Positions 34,577-45,652 of a stretch of DNA of 64,000 bases are shown here, in pieces. The DNA lies in NCBI GenBank assembly GCA_025917655.1, contig CP084611.1:2232001-2296000 (forward strand). The letters run 5' to 3'. The position numbers and the translations under genes were made by a program. The stretch comes from Chlorella sorokiniana (lineage: Eukaryota; Chlorophyta; Trebouxiophyceae; Chlorellales; Chlorellaceae). Within the stretch, counting starts at the first letter, position 1. Every line of letters starts with the position of its first letter. Below the pieces are notes generated by a model, which was given only the letters and a program-made list of their open reading frames with translations, was not told where the DNA came from and made no database searches.

Positions 34577-35503
34577 ATGATTAGCCCCAAGTGGATGGTG
34601 GTGCTGCTGGTTGCAGCTCAGCTCCCTGCAGCCCTTTCAGCCAGGCGCCTGCACCAGTGCTCCTCCAACGCAGTGGCTGTTGCCGGCAGCTCTGGGGAGG
34701 ACTCTGTCGCACAGGCTGTGGCCAGCTCCCTGGCAGAGTGCGTGATGCCGCCAGCTGTGGACGCTGGCGGCAAGTAACGCTCAGTTGTGATCCAGCAGAT
34801 TTGGGGGCTCCTGGTGACCTGACCATCGTGCCGCGCTGCTCCCCTGCAGGTGCAAGAAGCTGCCCCCACTGAAAGCTGCGACGCAATCGCACAGAGCCAA
34901 TCCAAGGTGGGAGGCTGGGAGGCCCCAAACCCAGTTCAAGACCCCAGGCATTGACGCAAGGCCCCCGCTGCAGGCCATTGCCCAAGCCACCGCCACAGCA
35001 ATCGCCCAGACCGCGGGCAGCGTGCGGGGGGGCCCTGGGTGCAGCGGGCAGGCGGAGGCCCAGGTGAAGGGAGGGTGGCTTGCCCTCACACCTTCACTTC
35101 CCCAGCACACTCCACCTTGTGGTGCACTGTCGGCGTGTGTTGCACCATTGCGTCCACCCTGCAGGCCTCCAGCACCGCCACCGCCTACGCCAAGGCGTAT
35201 GCGGATGCCCTGGCCAAGGCCGGCTGCCAGAACCAGGCGGCGGCCACGGCCAGCACCAAGTCGGTCGAGGAAACCTTCGCAAAGGCCGCCGCCGATGCCA
35301 GCGTGAAAGTCACGGCTGAGAACGGCAGCGCTGATGCCGCCGCCAATGCAATTTCTCAGGTGACGCGCGCTTAGCTCCAGCATGGCTCAGGGCGTTGTTA
35401 TGGCGAGGCATCGGTGCTCACAGTAACCCCCTGTCCACAACTGCAGACCATTAGCACCGCGGTTGCCTCTGCCCTGGCCACGGCCTTGGCAAACTGCACT
35501 TGA
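34577..35503 (+). CDS. Secreted Ala-rich protein built of short phase-0 exons, function unknown
   Basis: I do not recognise the family. Translation starts MISPKWMVVLLVAAQLPAAL, a clear signal peptide. Five exons join in phase 0 throughout: exon 1 to about 34,741 (ending ASSLAEC), then VQEAAPTESCDAIAQSQ, AIAQATATAIAQTAGS, ASSTATAYAKAYADALAK onward (about 35,165-35,359), and TISTAVASALATALANCT with stop 35501-35503. The mature protein is about 135 residues, Ala/Ser/Thr-rich, predicted helical, and has few, spaced cysteines (CSSN, AEC, ESC, GCQN, NCT). Ala-Thr-Ala and Ala-x-Ala-Tyr-Ala patterns recur. Exon 1 could also be read to a stop at 34776, giving a short form. It may be a cell-surface or wall protein; this rests only on the signal peptide and composition. 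Confidence 0.7.
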
Positions 35504-35804
35504 CCGTTTTGTGTCACCCACCCAGCTGTACAGACTGGCATCCTGCATGCGTGGCTGAGATGCCAAGTTACCGGCATTGTCCATAAAAACTCGCAAGGGA
35601 AGTGTTGAGGGATGATTGTCGCATTAAGTGTCTTGTAGTGGAAAGAAGAAAAAGGTCCAACAGTAAGGGGGCAGGGAGCGGGAGAGAGAAACACACGGAG
35701 TCTTGGCAGAGAGGGTCAAAGTCGGTGATGTTTGTTAGGTTCTGGGGGTGCTTTCCTCTCACAAACGTGCTGGCGACAGGCTGCAGGCTGCAAGGGTGTG
35801 CCGC
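35504..35804. other. Gap between convergent genes
   Basis: About 300 bases, AT-richer than the exons, hold the 3' UTRs of the Ala-rich gene and the receiver-SPA gene. No TGTAA was found. Confidence 0.4.
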
Positions 35805-38800
35805 TCACTCAAGCTTGAGGATTTGCAGCAGGCCCTGGCTGTTGGCCGCCAGGCAGTGCAGGCTGCGGTTGGCCCAACACACGGCGCTGACAAAGGGCTG
35901 GTGGCCCTCGGGCGCATCCGCAGCGGGGAAGCGGTACTGCGCGGTGCTGAAGGGCAGAGAACGGTAGTACGTGTAAACTGCGCAGGGGGAAGGGGGAGCG
36001 GGGGCAGGACGGGCATGAGCACGGGCAACTGGGACAAGCTACAACCCGGGAACAGCCCGTCTGCCGTCGGCCGTGCTTTGCAGCTCACAAACAAAGTGCC
36101 CATCTACCGCGCCTGCGGAGCCCCTTACTTAAAAACACTCGCACACACATGCGCCCAGCGCCCATCCAGCCCCGCCACCCACCCGAGTTGTCTTCCGAGC
36201 CGCACAGGATGTGGCCGTCCGGGCTGACCGACAGCCCCACAAAGTTGCGCTGGTTGCGGTGGCCGGTGAAGGTGCAGGCGGGGGCGACGCGCGGCCCGCT
36301 GGCCCTGCTGGAGCCGCTGCTGGCGCTGGTGACGTCGCCGCCGGCTGCCACCACCTGCCTCAGGTTCCACAGGCGCAGGGTGGAGTCGGTGGAGGCGGAG
36401 ACCAGGTGGTCGCCGCCCAGGAACTTGACGTAGGAGACGGCGCGCTGCGGGCCGCTGATCACCGCCAGCGGCTGGGCTGCAGGGGGCAAGGGGGGGGGTG
36501 CGCTGCGGTCGGTTGCCTCACCCTGGCGACAGTCGTGGGTGGCCCTGGGCACGCAGCGACCTGCCCAGCGCTTGCGCCCACAGCCTGGCGCTGCTGCACC
36601 CCCACCACCGTGCGGGCCCCCACCCACCTGGCATGCGCAGGTCGTGCAGGTAGACGCGGTAGTTGGCGCAGCCGTAGGCGATGGTGTGGCTGTCGGTGGG
36701 GCTGAACTGCACGGAGCAGACGTTGGCGGGGCGGCGATGCGCTGCACGCTGCTCGCCTCGTGCACGCTCCACAGCCGCACGCTGCCGTCGTCGGAGCCGC
36801 TGCAGGCGGGAGAGGGGGAAGAGAGGGGGAGGGCAGTGCTAAGCTCAGGCGCGCGAGGGGGCGGCCGGGGTGGTGCCAGCAGGGCAGGAGCTGGCTGCGC
36901 GACGGGATGGCGGCGGCCACGCCCGCGGGCCTGCCCATCGGCCCTGGCCGCTCTCCGCGCGCGGCGCCCACCTGAGGAAGCGCATGGGGTCGGTCTGGGA
37001 GAAGTCGACGGACCAGACGCGGCGCGCGTGCTCGTCGTACTGCGCGGCCTCGCCGGCGGTGGATGCGTCCCACAGCTGGATGAGGCCGCCGTAGTCGCTG
37101 CTGATCAGCTGGCTCTTCACGTAGGCGCTCCAGGCCACGGAGGAGAGCTTGGAGCGGGTGGTGATCTGGAGGGCGGGGTAGTGCATCACGGCGTCGCCGC
37201 CCTCCAGGCACGCGCCAAAGTCGAAGATCTTGACGCGGCGGGACACCCCCACGGTGGCGAAGAACTCGTCGTCGCGGTCAAACGCGGCGCAGCAGGCCTG
37301 TGGGTGGGTGGGGGGAGCGTGAGGAGAGGGAAGGGTCGCTGTGGGTGGGTGGGGGTGGTGTGTGTGTGTGGGGGGCGCGCGCAAGCAAGCAGCAGCGATG
37401 CCCATGTGCTGGCCACACGCCCAGCCAGCGCCCGCGCGCCCCCACCCCACCCCCATGCAGGGCCCCCACCCCTCCCCCTCCCCTCACCATCTCCACCGAC
37501 GAGGCCAGGTCGCCGGAGCGCAGCGTGGCCCTGAGGCCCAGGCGGGAGCGGCAGGCCAGCTCCTCCAGGTCCCGCGCAAAGGGCTCCAGGTGGGCGCCCG
37601 CCTCGGCCCCCGCAGCGCTGCGACGCCCGAAGAACAGGCCCTCCAGCTGCGGCATGACGGCCTCCAGGCGGCGGCGCTGCTCCGGGCGGCTCCGCCGGCG
37701 GCGCCTCCCTTCCTCGCCGCTGCCGGCAGGCTCCTGCAGCCGCGCCCGCTTGGTGGGAGGGGGCCGCCCTCCGGCCCCTCCTGGCCCTCGCACTGCGGGG
37801 CAGCCCAGCTGGCGCTGGCGTCCTGGCTGCGCCGCTCGCCCACAGCAGCAATGTCGGCGTCCAGGGCCGCCAGCTGCGCCGCCGCCGCCGCCCGCTCCTG
37901 CTGCTTCGACTTGCGCAGCAGGAGGAGGAAGTGGCGCACGGCGGCGTGGTCCACAGGACGCTGCGACGCCGGGGCTGAGCGGGCGGGCGCGGGGCCGCCG
38001 CCGCCGCCGCCGCGGGGTGGCCAGAGGCGGGGGTGTCGGGCGTTGCGCCGCTGCGGCCGCCCCAGCAGGCGCCAGTGCGGCAGCTGGGCCACTAGGCGGT
38101 ACACATCGTCCAAAATACCCGCCCGCAGCACGGCATGCACGCTGGGACGGCGCGCGGGGTCGGCCTGCAGCAGGCCCGCCAGCAGGTCCTGCACCGCGGC
38201 CATGCTGCCTGCGCTGTGCGTCCCCGACAGCACCGCGGGCAGCACGGCGGCGTGGGCGGCGCAGCAGCTGCGCTGCGCGCGCTGTCGGTGAGTCGCAGGG
38301 GAAGAAGAGGTCCACAGCCAGCAGTCCGAGGGAGAAGAGGTCGCTGGCGGGGCAGGCCTGGCCCGCAGCCTCCTCGGGGGAGGCGTACAGCGCGTCGGCC
38401 TCGCCGCCGCCCGCCTGCTCGGGGCCAGGCTGAGGCCGTGCGCCGGCGAGAAGCGCAGGCGCGAGGGGCGCAGGCAGAGCAGCGGGCGGCGCTGCAGGTG
38501 CGCCGCCCGCACCAGGCCCACCGCCGCGGTGAACACAGCCTGGCGCTGGTGCAGGCTGCGGCTGCCGCTGGCCTGAGGGGGCGCGCGGATCAGCGCCTCC
38601 ACGCTCTCTACCCCAACCGCCGCCGCCGCCTGCGCTGCCTGGTGCGGGCACGCGGCGGCGGGCTGCTGCACATCTTGCGCCGCATGCTGCGCTTCGGCCT
38701 GCGCGCTCGTGGGCTGTTGCGCCCCGTGGGCAGCGAACGCCGTCTGGCGGGCATCCGGGGCCGATGCTGCGGCGGCCGCCGCAGCAGCTGCCGCTGCCTC

Positions 38801-39754
38801 CAGCGGCAGCTGCGGCACGGGGCCGCAGCGCAGCGCTTGCGCCACACGTGCTGCCAGATGTGCTGCACCTCCTTCTTGGTCACCGGCTTGATCAGGTACT
38901 CCTCAGCCCCCTGCTGCACGCACTCGGCCACCGTCTCCTCCTGGTCCACGCTCGACATCACTGGGGGGCGCAGGCAGCAGCAGGGAAACAGGGTCAGCAC
39001 TTGGCTGGCTGCTGCTGGGCCGCGCCGGGGGCGGGGGCGCGGGGGGGGGGGGGCAGGTTTGCCAGGCAGGAGGCCCCCAGCGGCGGCGGCTCACTGATGA
39101 CGGGCACGGAGCGCAGGTTGGCGTCCTGCTTCAGGCAGCTGAGCAGCTGGATGCCATTCAGCTCGGGCATGCACACGTCCTGCAAGGGGGACGGGACGGC
39201 AGCACGCCGCGCTGGCATCATCGCAGGCGAGGCGTGGGGCGGAGGGGGCGACACGCCGTGGCGGCACGGGGAGCAGGGGCAACCACACGCACCGTGAGGA
39301 CCAGCTGGAAGGTGTCTGATGCACTGCTGCGCAGCAGACGCAAGGCCTCAGCGCCATCGCAAGCGCTGGTGACTGCAGGGGAGCAGGTATGGACAGGTAT
39401 GGACAGGGCGGTCAGTGCAGGCCAAGCCCACGGCAACCCCCAGAGGGGGCGGCGCAGGTGGGGTTGCACGTGAGCACCGCCCGCACCACACCGAGATGGC
39501 GGTTTTCAGCGAAAACACTTAGATGGGCTGGAAAAGGGATAGCAGAGGGCCAGACGGCGGCGGGCTTGAGGGCCAGTTCACTCGCCTCTGTAGCCACACT
39601 TTCGCAGAAGGGAGCTCAGCACCGTTCGGGTCAGACGCTCATCCTCTACGATAAGTATGTGAAGTCCGCGGTAGGGCAAGGGGCCCTTGGCTGCTGCTCC
39701 ACCGTTCACGAGGGGCCGGTTTGGACCGTGCAGAGGATCGTCCACCGCCTCCAT
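35805..39754 (-). CDS. Receiver domain - SPA-like pseudokinase - coiled coil - COP1/SPA WD40 fusion protein
   Basis: SPA proteins partner COP1 in a CUL4 ubiquitin ligase that represses light responses. The ATG is at 39754 (MEAVDDPLHGPNRPL). Exons 1-4 encode a full receiver domain: LHILIVEDERLTRTV (acid pocket, about 39,630-39,670), FQLVLT joined to DVCMPELNG (phosphoacceptor Asp, about 39,170), VPVIMMSS (Ser) and EEYLIKPV (Lys, about 38,885), ending QHVWRKRC. After an Ala/Gln-rich linker comes a kinase-like domain: VFTAAVGLVRAAH, LRPSRLRFSP in place of the HRD loop, ALYASPEEA, SDLFSLGLLAVDLFFPC, and DPARRPSVHAVL (about 38,140-38,180). A coiled coil (37,850-37,960) follows. The WD40 part has FFATVGVSRRVKIFDF, RSKLSSVAWSAYVKSQLISS, RRVWSVDFSQTDP and VSYVKFLGGDHLVSASTDST, ending VYTYYRSLPF to LQILKLE. 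Several missing bases break the frame, including one in the C run near 38,820. A RING finger, which COP1 has, is absent. Confidence 0.9.
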
Positions 39755-40319
39755 GGACGCGTTTAGATATCGAGGGGCTTAACTGGAGCTCCTGCTCCGC
39801 CTGCAAGGGCCCCAGCCCTTGCCTGTAGCCGCCCCCACCAGGCAAAGGGCTCTGTAGGCCTTGAGGAAGCACTTAGACAAGCCAGAGATCTTGCGGTAAT
39901 GGAGCGAAGGGATGAAAACAAGAAATGATCGGGTGAGATGGATGGTGGCCCGTTTCGCCATGTGGGGTGAGGGCGCGCGGGTGGGATTCGGTTTCGATTG
40001 CCCCTCATGCCCTCAAAGCTCCCCAATTTGGGGGTTGGAGCTCCAGATCACTTATTGGGGCGCTGTCATGGCTAAGCAATGGTGGGAACCACAGGGCTGA
40101 GCAGCTGCCTCGTGCCTACCCGCTTGCCCCACGCTCTGGCCTCCAAGTTTGATGTACGAGGCCTTTGACCTGGCAGATCACAACTCTACACAGCCACACC
40201 ATGATGCAGCCAGAGGATATGAGCGCACGTGTTCCAATTACAGGGCGCTTGTAGTGCCGGCAGCATTCAAGGAGCAGCAGGCGTGCGGCGGCGCTGCTGG
40301 GCGGCGCCGCCGCACCGAG
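39755..40319. other. Promoter of the receiver-SPA gene and 3' UTR of exportin-t
   Basis: About 480 bases upstream of the receiver-SPA start are unusually low in GC for this window, with no coding signal. The right end is the XPOT 3' UTR, marked by the TGTAA at 40238-40242 on the minus strand. Confidence 0.45.
40238..40242 (-). terminator. TGTAA poly(A) signal of exportin-t
   Basis: TTACA on the plus strand is TGTAA on the minus strand, 78 bases after the stop at 40320. Confidence 0.75.
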
Positions 40320-40338
40320 TCATCCGCCGCCCTGGGCA

Positions 40339-40377
<39 letters not shown>

Positions 40378-43300
40378 ATCTGCTGCAAGGCAGCCTTCAG
40401 GAAGTCCTTGAGCACGCGCGTCTCGCCGCCGCGGATGTGCCCCGCCAGCTGCGCTGCCGCCTCGGGCGGCCAGCCCATGCGCGGCAGCAGCTGCTGGCAC
40501 AGGTAGGCCAGGTAGGGCTCCCCGCACCGCTGGTGCACCAGCTGCAGGCCCTGCGCCACCTCGGTGAGCAGCGAAATGGCGGCCGCGTCCCTGATGTCGG
40601 GGCCGCCGCCGCCCACCAGCCCCTCCAGCAGCACCTCGCCGCCAAACTGTGGAGAGGCGGGGGCGGGCGGCCAGAGGGGCGTGCAGCCTGAGCAGGGGCC
40701 CCGCCTTTAACACGCGCCGGCCAGGCAGCAGCCAGCCATTGCGTGACGCGCCACCTGCACGGCCGTCCCACGCACCTGCTTCATCACAAAGTCGCGGAAG
40801 CCGGGCAGCGCCTCGCTGCCGTCCGCCCCGCACCACTCCCCCCGCCATGCGCGCCAGCGCCTGCACGCACGTCTTCCGCACGCCTGGAGGGGGTGATGGG
40901 GGGCAGGGGCGGGTGAGTTGAGCGGCCGGCATGGGTTGGTGGGCGCAGCACGGCCTGAGGCGGGGGTGGCAGCCCGCCCAGCCAGCCCGCGGGCCAGGGT
41001 TGGGGCAAGGCCCACCTGCGTCCACGTGGGTGGCGGCCGCCCGCACCAGCGCCCCCAGCGCCGCATCCAGCCCGCCAGCCGGCGCGTGCAGCAGCACCCC
41101 CGCCAGCCCGTTGTGGGCCAGGCTGAGCAGGAAGGAGTGGTAGGCGCGCTGCAGCTCGGCACGCTCGCGCAGGTCCTCCGCGCTGCCCACGGCCGCAACG
41201 CGCGGCGTGCCGCCCCCGCCCGCCGCCGCCGCCGCGGTGGGCGTGGCCAGAGCCGCGGGGAGGCCTTGGCCCCGACCAGTCCCAGTCGGGTGCCAGCAGG
41301 GCGTGCACGCGGGCGATGCAGGCGGGGGCCATCTCCTGCGGAGCGCGGAGCGGCGGCGGGGCGGGCGGCCTCAGCGCGGGGCGGGGCGGCAGGGGCAGGC
41401 GCACAGCTGCACATCCCCTCCCTGCTGCCGGGCCTGCGTGCCGGGCAGCGCGCCGCGTGCCCGCCAGGCGGGCGCCGCACCCGCATCAGCGGCTCCAGGG
41501 CCGCCCTGAACCTGGCCATCAGCTGGTTGAGCAGCAGCATCACGTCGGCCACGTCGGTGGCGTCCGCCCCCACGTGCAGCAGCACCTCCAGGGAAGCGGG
41601 CAGGCAGGGCAGCAGCCTGGGGGAGGGGGCGGGCGGCATTGTGGGGCGCAGCCAGCGCAACCTTGGGACTGGCTGCCCGGCCCCAAAGCGAGCAGCCCCT
41701 GCGCTGCCCCCCCCATCCTGTCCCACCCCCACCTGTCCCCCAGGCACTCCACCAGGCGGTGCAGGAAGGAGATGAAGCGGGCGCGCAGCGGCTTGTGGGC
41801 GGGCAGGGCGCGAGGGGCGGCGGCCGCAGCGCGCAGCGCGCCCAGCAGCAGCGCCCCCAGCTCCGGCCGCTCGGTGCAGAGCTTGAGGGAGAAGCCCCTG
41901 GCCACCCGCGTGGCCGCCTCCAGTGCCTGCTGCACCAGCAGCGCGGGGCGGCGCGCCGGGGGGCCGCCGCTGCCCGCCGCCGCCGCCGCCGTGCCCGCCT
42001 CCATCTGCGCCACCAGCGGCTGCAGCAGCGCCGCCAGCCAGGCGTGCTGCTGCGCCGCCTCCACCTCCTCCTGGCCCAGCAGCAGCCCCGCCGCCTCAAA
42101 CGCGTACAGGCGGTCGTCCACGGCGGTGAGCAGGCTGACGCCGGCGCCGCCCCGCCCCCGCCACGCCGCTCGACTTGGGGGCGGGGGCCTCCTGTGAGGG
42201 GGTGGCCGCGATGGCCGCCAGGTGCCGCTGCATGCTGGCCAGGATGTCGGGCAGCAGCGGGCGCAGCCCCGACCGCAGCTGCTTGGCCAGGCGGCAGAAG
42301 AGGTAGGCGCGCGCGGCGCGCCACCGCCTCGCAGGGGTGCCCCATGCCGCGCTCCCCCAGGAAGCGGGCGGCCAGGGCAGCCAGGGCGGGGCCGCCCCCC
42401 GCAGCCGCCACCCGCGCGTACCGCACGTACGTCTCCAGCAGGGCCAGGGCCACCAGGCGGTGCTGGGCGGCGGGCACCTCGGCCTGTGTGGGTGGGTGGG
42501 TGTGTGTGTGGGGGGGGGGTCAAGCGGGGGAGACCAGCGCGCATGCCTGCGCGGGTGTGCGCTGCAAGTAAGGGAGCGGGGTGCCTGTGTGCCAGGGGTC
42601 TGCTGGATGGGCCCCAGCAGTCCCCAGCCCCCAGCCTTGGGACAGCTCCTGGCCACCCCCGCCGCCTGCCAGGCTGGCCAGCGGCGGCGGCGCAGGCAGC
42701 GCCGCACCTGCATGGCCCCCGCCGCCAGCTGCGCCAGCACGCCGCTGCCGGGCTTGATGTCTGCCTCGGGCGCGCCCTCCCCCAGCTGGTACAGCAGGCT
42801 GACCGACACCTCCACGTCCTGCCAGGCAGCGCCGCCCCTGCAGCGCCGCCGACAGGCGGGCACCCACAAACGCGTAGGCCTGGGGTCGGTCGAGGGAGGC
42901 GGCGTTGCGGAAGAGGGTGAACAGGTCCTGCCGCCGCTCAGCCATGGCCGCCTCCTCCTCCTCCGCAGCCACCCTGCTAAGGTGGGTGGGGGTTGGCTTG
43001 GGTTAAGGGGCCGCGCCATCAGTCGGGACGCGATTCGGGACCCGCGCCCCGCCAGGACGCTGTTTAAGCAAGGGGGGGGGGCAGCCGGCGCAGCCAGCCG
43101 CACGCCGTCGCCGCCCACCTCTGTGTTGCGGAGGCTGCCGCCACCTCGTACGCCTCCGAGTCGTCGGCGAAGCGCGCGCAGGCGGCCAGCGACTGCAGGA
43201 TGGCGGGCACGTGGGCGGCGGCGCCCGGCGGCAGCGCGCCGCCCTGGCCCCGCTTCTGCGCCGCGCGCAGCCGCGCCACGTAGGACAGCAGGAAGGGCAC

Positions 43301-44929
43301 CACCGCGGCCGCCACCTCGTCGCTGCCGCAGCGCAGCGCCGCCAGCACCGCTGGGAAGAGCGCGTCCAGCAGCGCGGCGGCGCCGCGCAGGCGGCCGCCG
43401 CGTCGCTCCCCGCCTCCGCGTCCACCTCCAGCCCCACCGCCGCCATGCTCACCACGCTGTTCTCCACCTTCTTCCACGCCTCCAGCACCTCGGTGGCCAG
43501 CGCAGCCAGCAGCCTGCAGCAAGGGGGTGTGTGGTGGGTTGGGGGCTCCTGGGAGGCGGCGCTGGCGGCGGCGGCACATCGGACGGGTCCAGAGCCGTGC
43601 CAACCAACCCTTGACGCCCCCACAGAATGCCTGGCTGGCTGCCTCGGCCCCATCAAGTTCCCCCGAAACACGCGCCTGGCATACTTGGCCGCCAGCTCCG
43701 GCTCATCGTCCACGGCGGGCAGCCCCGCCTGCCACCTGGCGCACTCGGGCACCACGCCCAGCCGCTGGATGAGGGCCAGCTTGGGGACGGCCTCCATGCG
43801 CTTGCTGCGGTGTGTGTGTGTGTTTGTAGGGGGCAGCGTGGGCCAGTGCGCGTGGCGGCCACCCTCCCCCGAGCCTCCACAGCGCGACACGCAGGCCACG
43901 CCCGCTCCCCACCCTTGCAGGCGCGCCAGCCGCGGCCCCACACCAGCGGCAGCACCCCGCACATGCACACACCTCACGATCTCCGTCAGCACGTCGGCGG
44001 CGGCCCCCGCAGCTGCTCCTGCGGCGCGGCCAGCGCCCCAAACAGCAGCGGCACAAACGCGTCGTTGGCCACCAGGCCGATGTCTATCCAGTGCACGTAG
44101 CGCTGCACCGTGTCCAGCACCGCGACGGCGGTGGCGGGGTCGGCGGCGGAGTAGGCGGCCACCAGGCGGCACCAGGCGGCGGCGATGTCGCTCAGCGCGC
44201 GCTCCCTCATGCTGTCCTTGAAGTGCATCGACTGCTTGGCCTCCTCGGCGGAGCGCGGCACGTCCAGCGAGATGATGTCCTGGTCCACGGCCGCCAGGAT
44301 CCTGCCCCATGGCCGGTGGGTGGGTGGGTGGAGTGTAAGGGTTCAGGAAGGAGAGGGGGCGGGCAGGGGGGCATGCCATGCACGAGAACAGGTGACGCAG
44401 GCGAGCTTGCGAGCGTGCCGTGACGCAGAGCGCCAGCGGACAGGCCTGCCGCCCGGCCCGTCCTGGGCTGGCGGCACCCCGGCAGGGGCAGCCCACCTGC
44501 AGAAGAGGTCGACGGCGGTAGGCCCCTGCCCCAGCGTGCCCAGCAGGTCCTGGAAGAAGGTGGGCCACTGGTCGGGTACTGCTGCCCCGCCAGCGCCACC
44601 ACCGCCTGGGCCACCTTGTTGCGCAGGAAGGCCGGCAGCGCTGCCGCGCCCGGCGCAGCACCCGCCTGGATCAGCGCGGAGCGCAGCGGCACGTGCGCCT
44701 CGGGGGCAGCCCCCGCTGCCGCCGCCGCGCGCCAGCTGGCTGAGCGTCTGGGCGCACCAGAAGCGCACCTCCACATACGCGCTGGCCTGGAAGCGGGACA
44801 GGCAGAGCTGCCAGCAGTCGGGCGCGGCGCGCACGGCGTCCAGGTACGCCGCCGCCTGCGCCTTCACCCCAGCGTCCACGCCCCCGTCTGGTCAAAGGTG
44901 ATCAGGATGGCCTTCTCAAAGTCATCCAT
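40320..44929 (-). CDS. XPOT: Exportin-t (XPOT/PAUSED), nuclear tRNA export receptor
   Basis: Exportin-t is a HEAT-repeat karyopherin that carries mature tRNAs out of the nucleus with Ran-GTP. The start is secure: MDDFEKAILITFDQTG at 44929 matches the family N terminus. Next come VRFWCAQTLSQLA (about 44,740-44,780), FLRNKVAQAVVALAGQQYP and DQWPTFFQDLLGTLGQGPTAVDLFCR (about 44,490-44,620). LAAVDQDIISLDVPRSAEEA and DTVQRYVHWIDIGLVANDAF with VPLLFGALAAPQEQLRG (about 44,000-44,300) are strong signatures. The remaining HEAT repeats run down to GLQLVHQRCGEPYLAYL and a Cse1/Crm1-like end ETRVLKDFLKAALQQIK followed by 11 Gln. Stop is at 40320. At least nine introns occur, and several one-base frame changes in GC runs. 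Length is near the usual 950-1,000 residues. Plant PAUSED acts in development. Confidence 0.93.
40341..40373. repeat. (CTG)11 repeat coding for the C-terminal polyGln of exportin-t
   Basis: Eleven perfect CTG units on the plus strand read as eleven CAG glutamine codons on the coding strand, seven residues before the stop. Purity suggests it varies in length between strains. Confidence 0.92.
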
Positions 44930-45652
44930 GCCGACCAGACCCGACGGCGCCGCTCCCGGATCGGCGGCCCAGCGTGCGACGCGCGCACCAAGAGCCGTGG
45001 CGGCAGCCTGCCACAAATGCTCGGTCAGCAGCCCCGCGGCTGGCGCTGGCCTGCAAGCGCAGGCTGTGTTAGCAGCCTGCAAGTCGGAGCAGGGGAGGAG
45101 TGAGGTTGGCGGCGACCAGTGCAGCCGCCGTCTGTCCGTCGAGACGGCGAGCGCGGGTGTGGCGGCCCATTTGCAATGTCATCCTGCACATGTCATCTCT
45201 CAATTGGAGCCCTGGACAGCGCCCAGGGTGCTGCAACCAAGAAGGCTGGCGGCTGTGATGGTGCGTGGCAAGCGGGTGTGCTACTGACTTGAGACACAGC
45301 TGTAAACAAAACCGACAATACGATTGCTAACTCGCAGCAGCGCTGCGGGCTCATGCGTGAGGCCACTGCCTTCCCGACACCCCAGCGCAACTGCTGGCAT
45401 CAGCTGAGGCCCAGCAACATTCTTCTCACCCTATACTAATGCCGCAATGCAACGAAACAGCGGTAGTCGCTTCTCGCAGTCTCAGTTGCGTTCCGCTGTG
45501 TTAAGTTCCCTAGTTGAGTCGTTTAATGGTGGCAGATGCAACTCTAGAAAATAAACATGCATTGTCAACTGGCCCCCGGCTGGTCCATGTTTACTGCACT
45601 GGTCGGCACCGTACCGTCCCCGCACGCGAGCACATGCCAACTGCTGCTCATC
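44930..45652. other. Exportin-t promoter and 3' UTR of the universal stress protein gene
   Basis: The 723 bases hold no supported gene. A 65-codon minus-strand frame (45193-45390) starts with a hydrophobic run but has no other support. The region right of about 45,290 is AT-richer. No TGTAA or TATA box was recognised. Confidence 0.4.

Noticed and set aside
35805-39754. COP1 itself instead of a SPA-like protein
   Set aside because: The WD40 block is COP1-like, but the N terminus has a receiver and a kinase-like domain, and no RING finger with paired cysteines was found.
45193-45390. A small secreted protein on the minus strand upstream of the stress protein gene
   Set aside because: It has a hydrophobic stretch but no homology or splice support, and it overlaps the likely exportin-t promoter.
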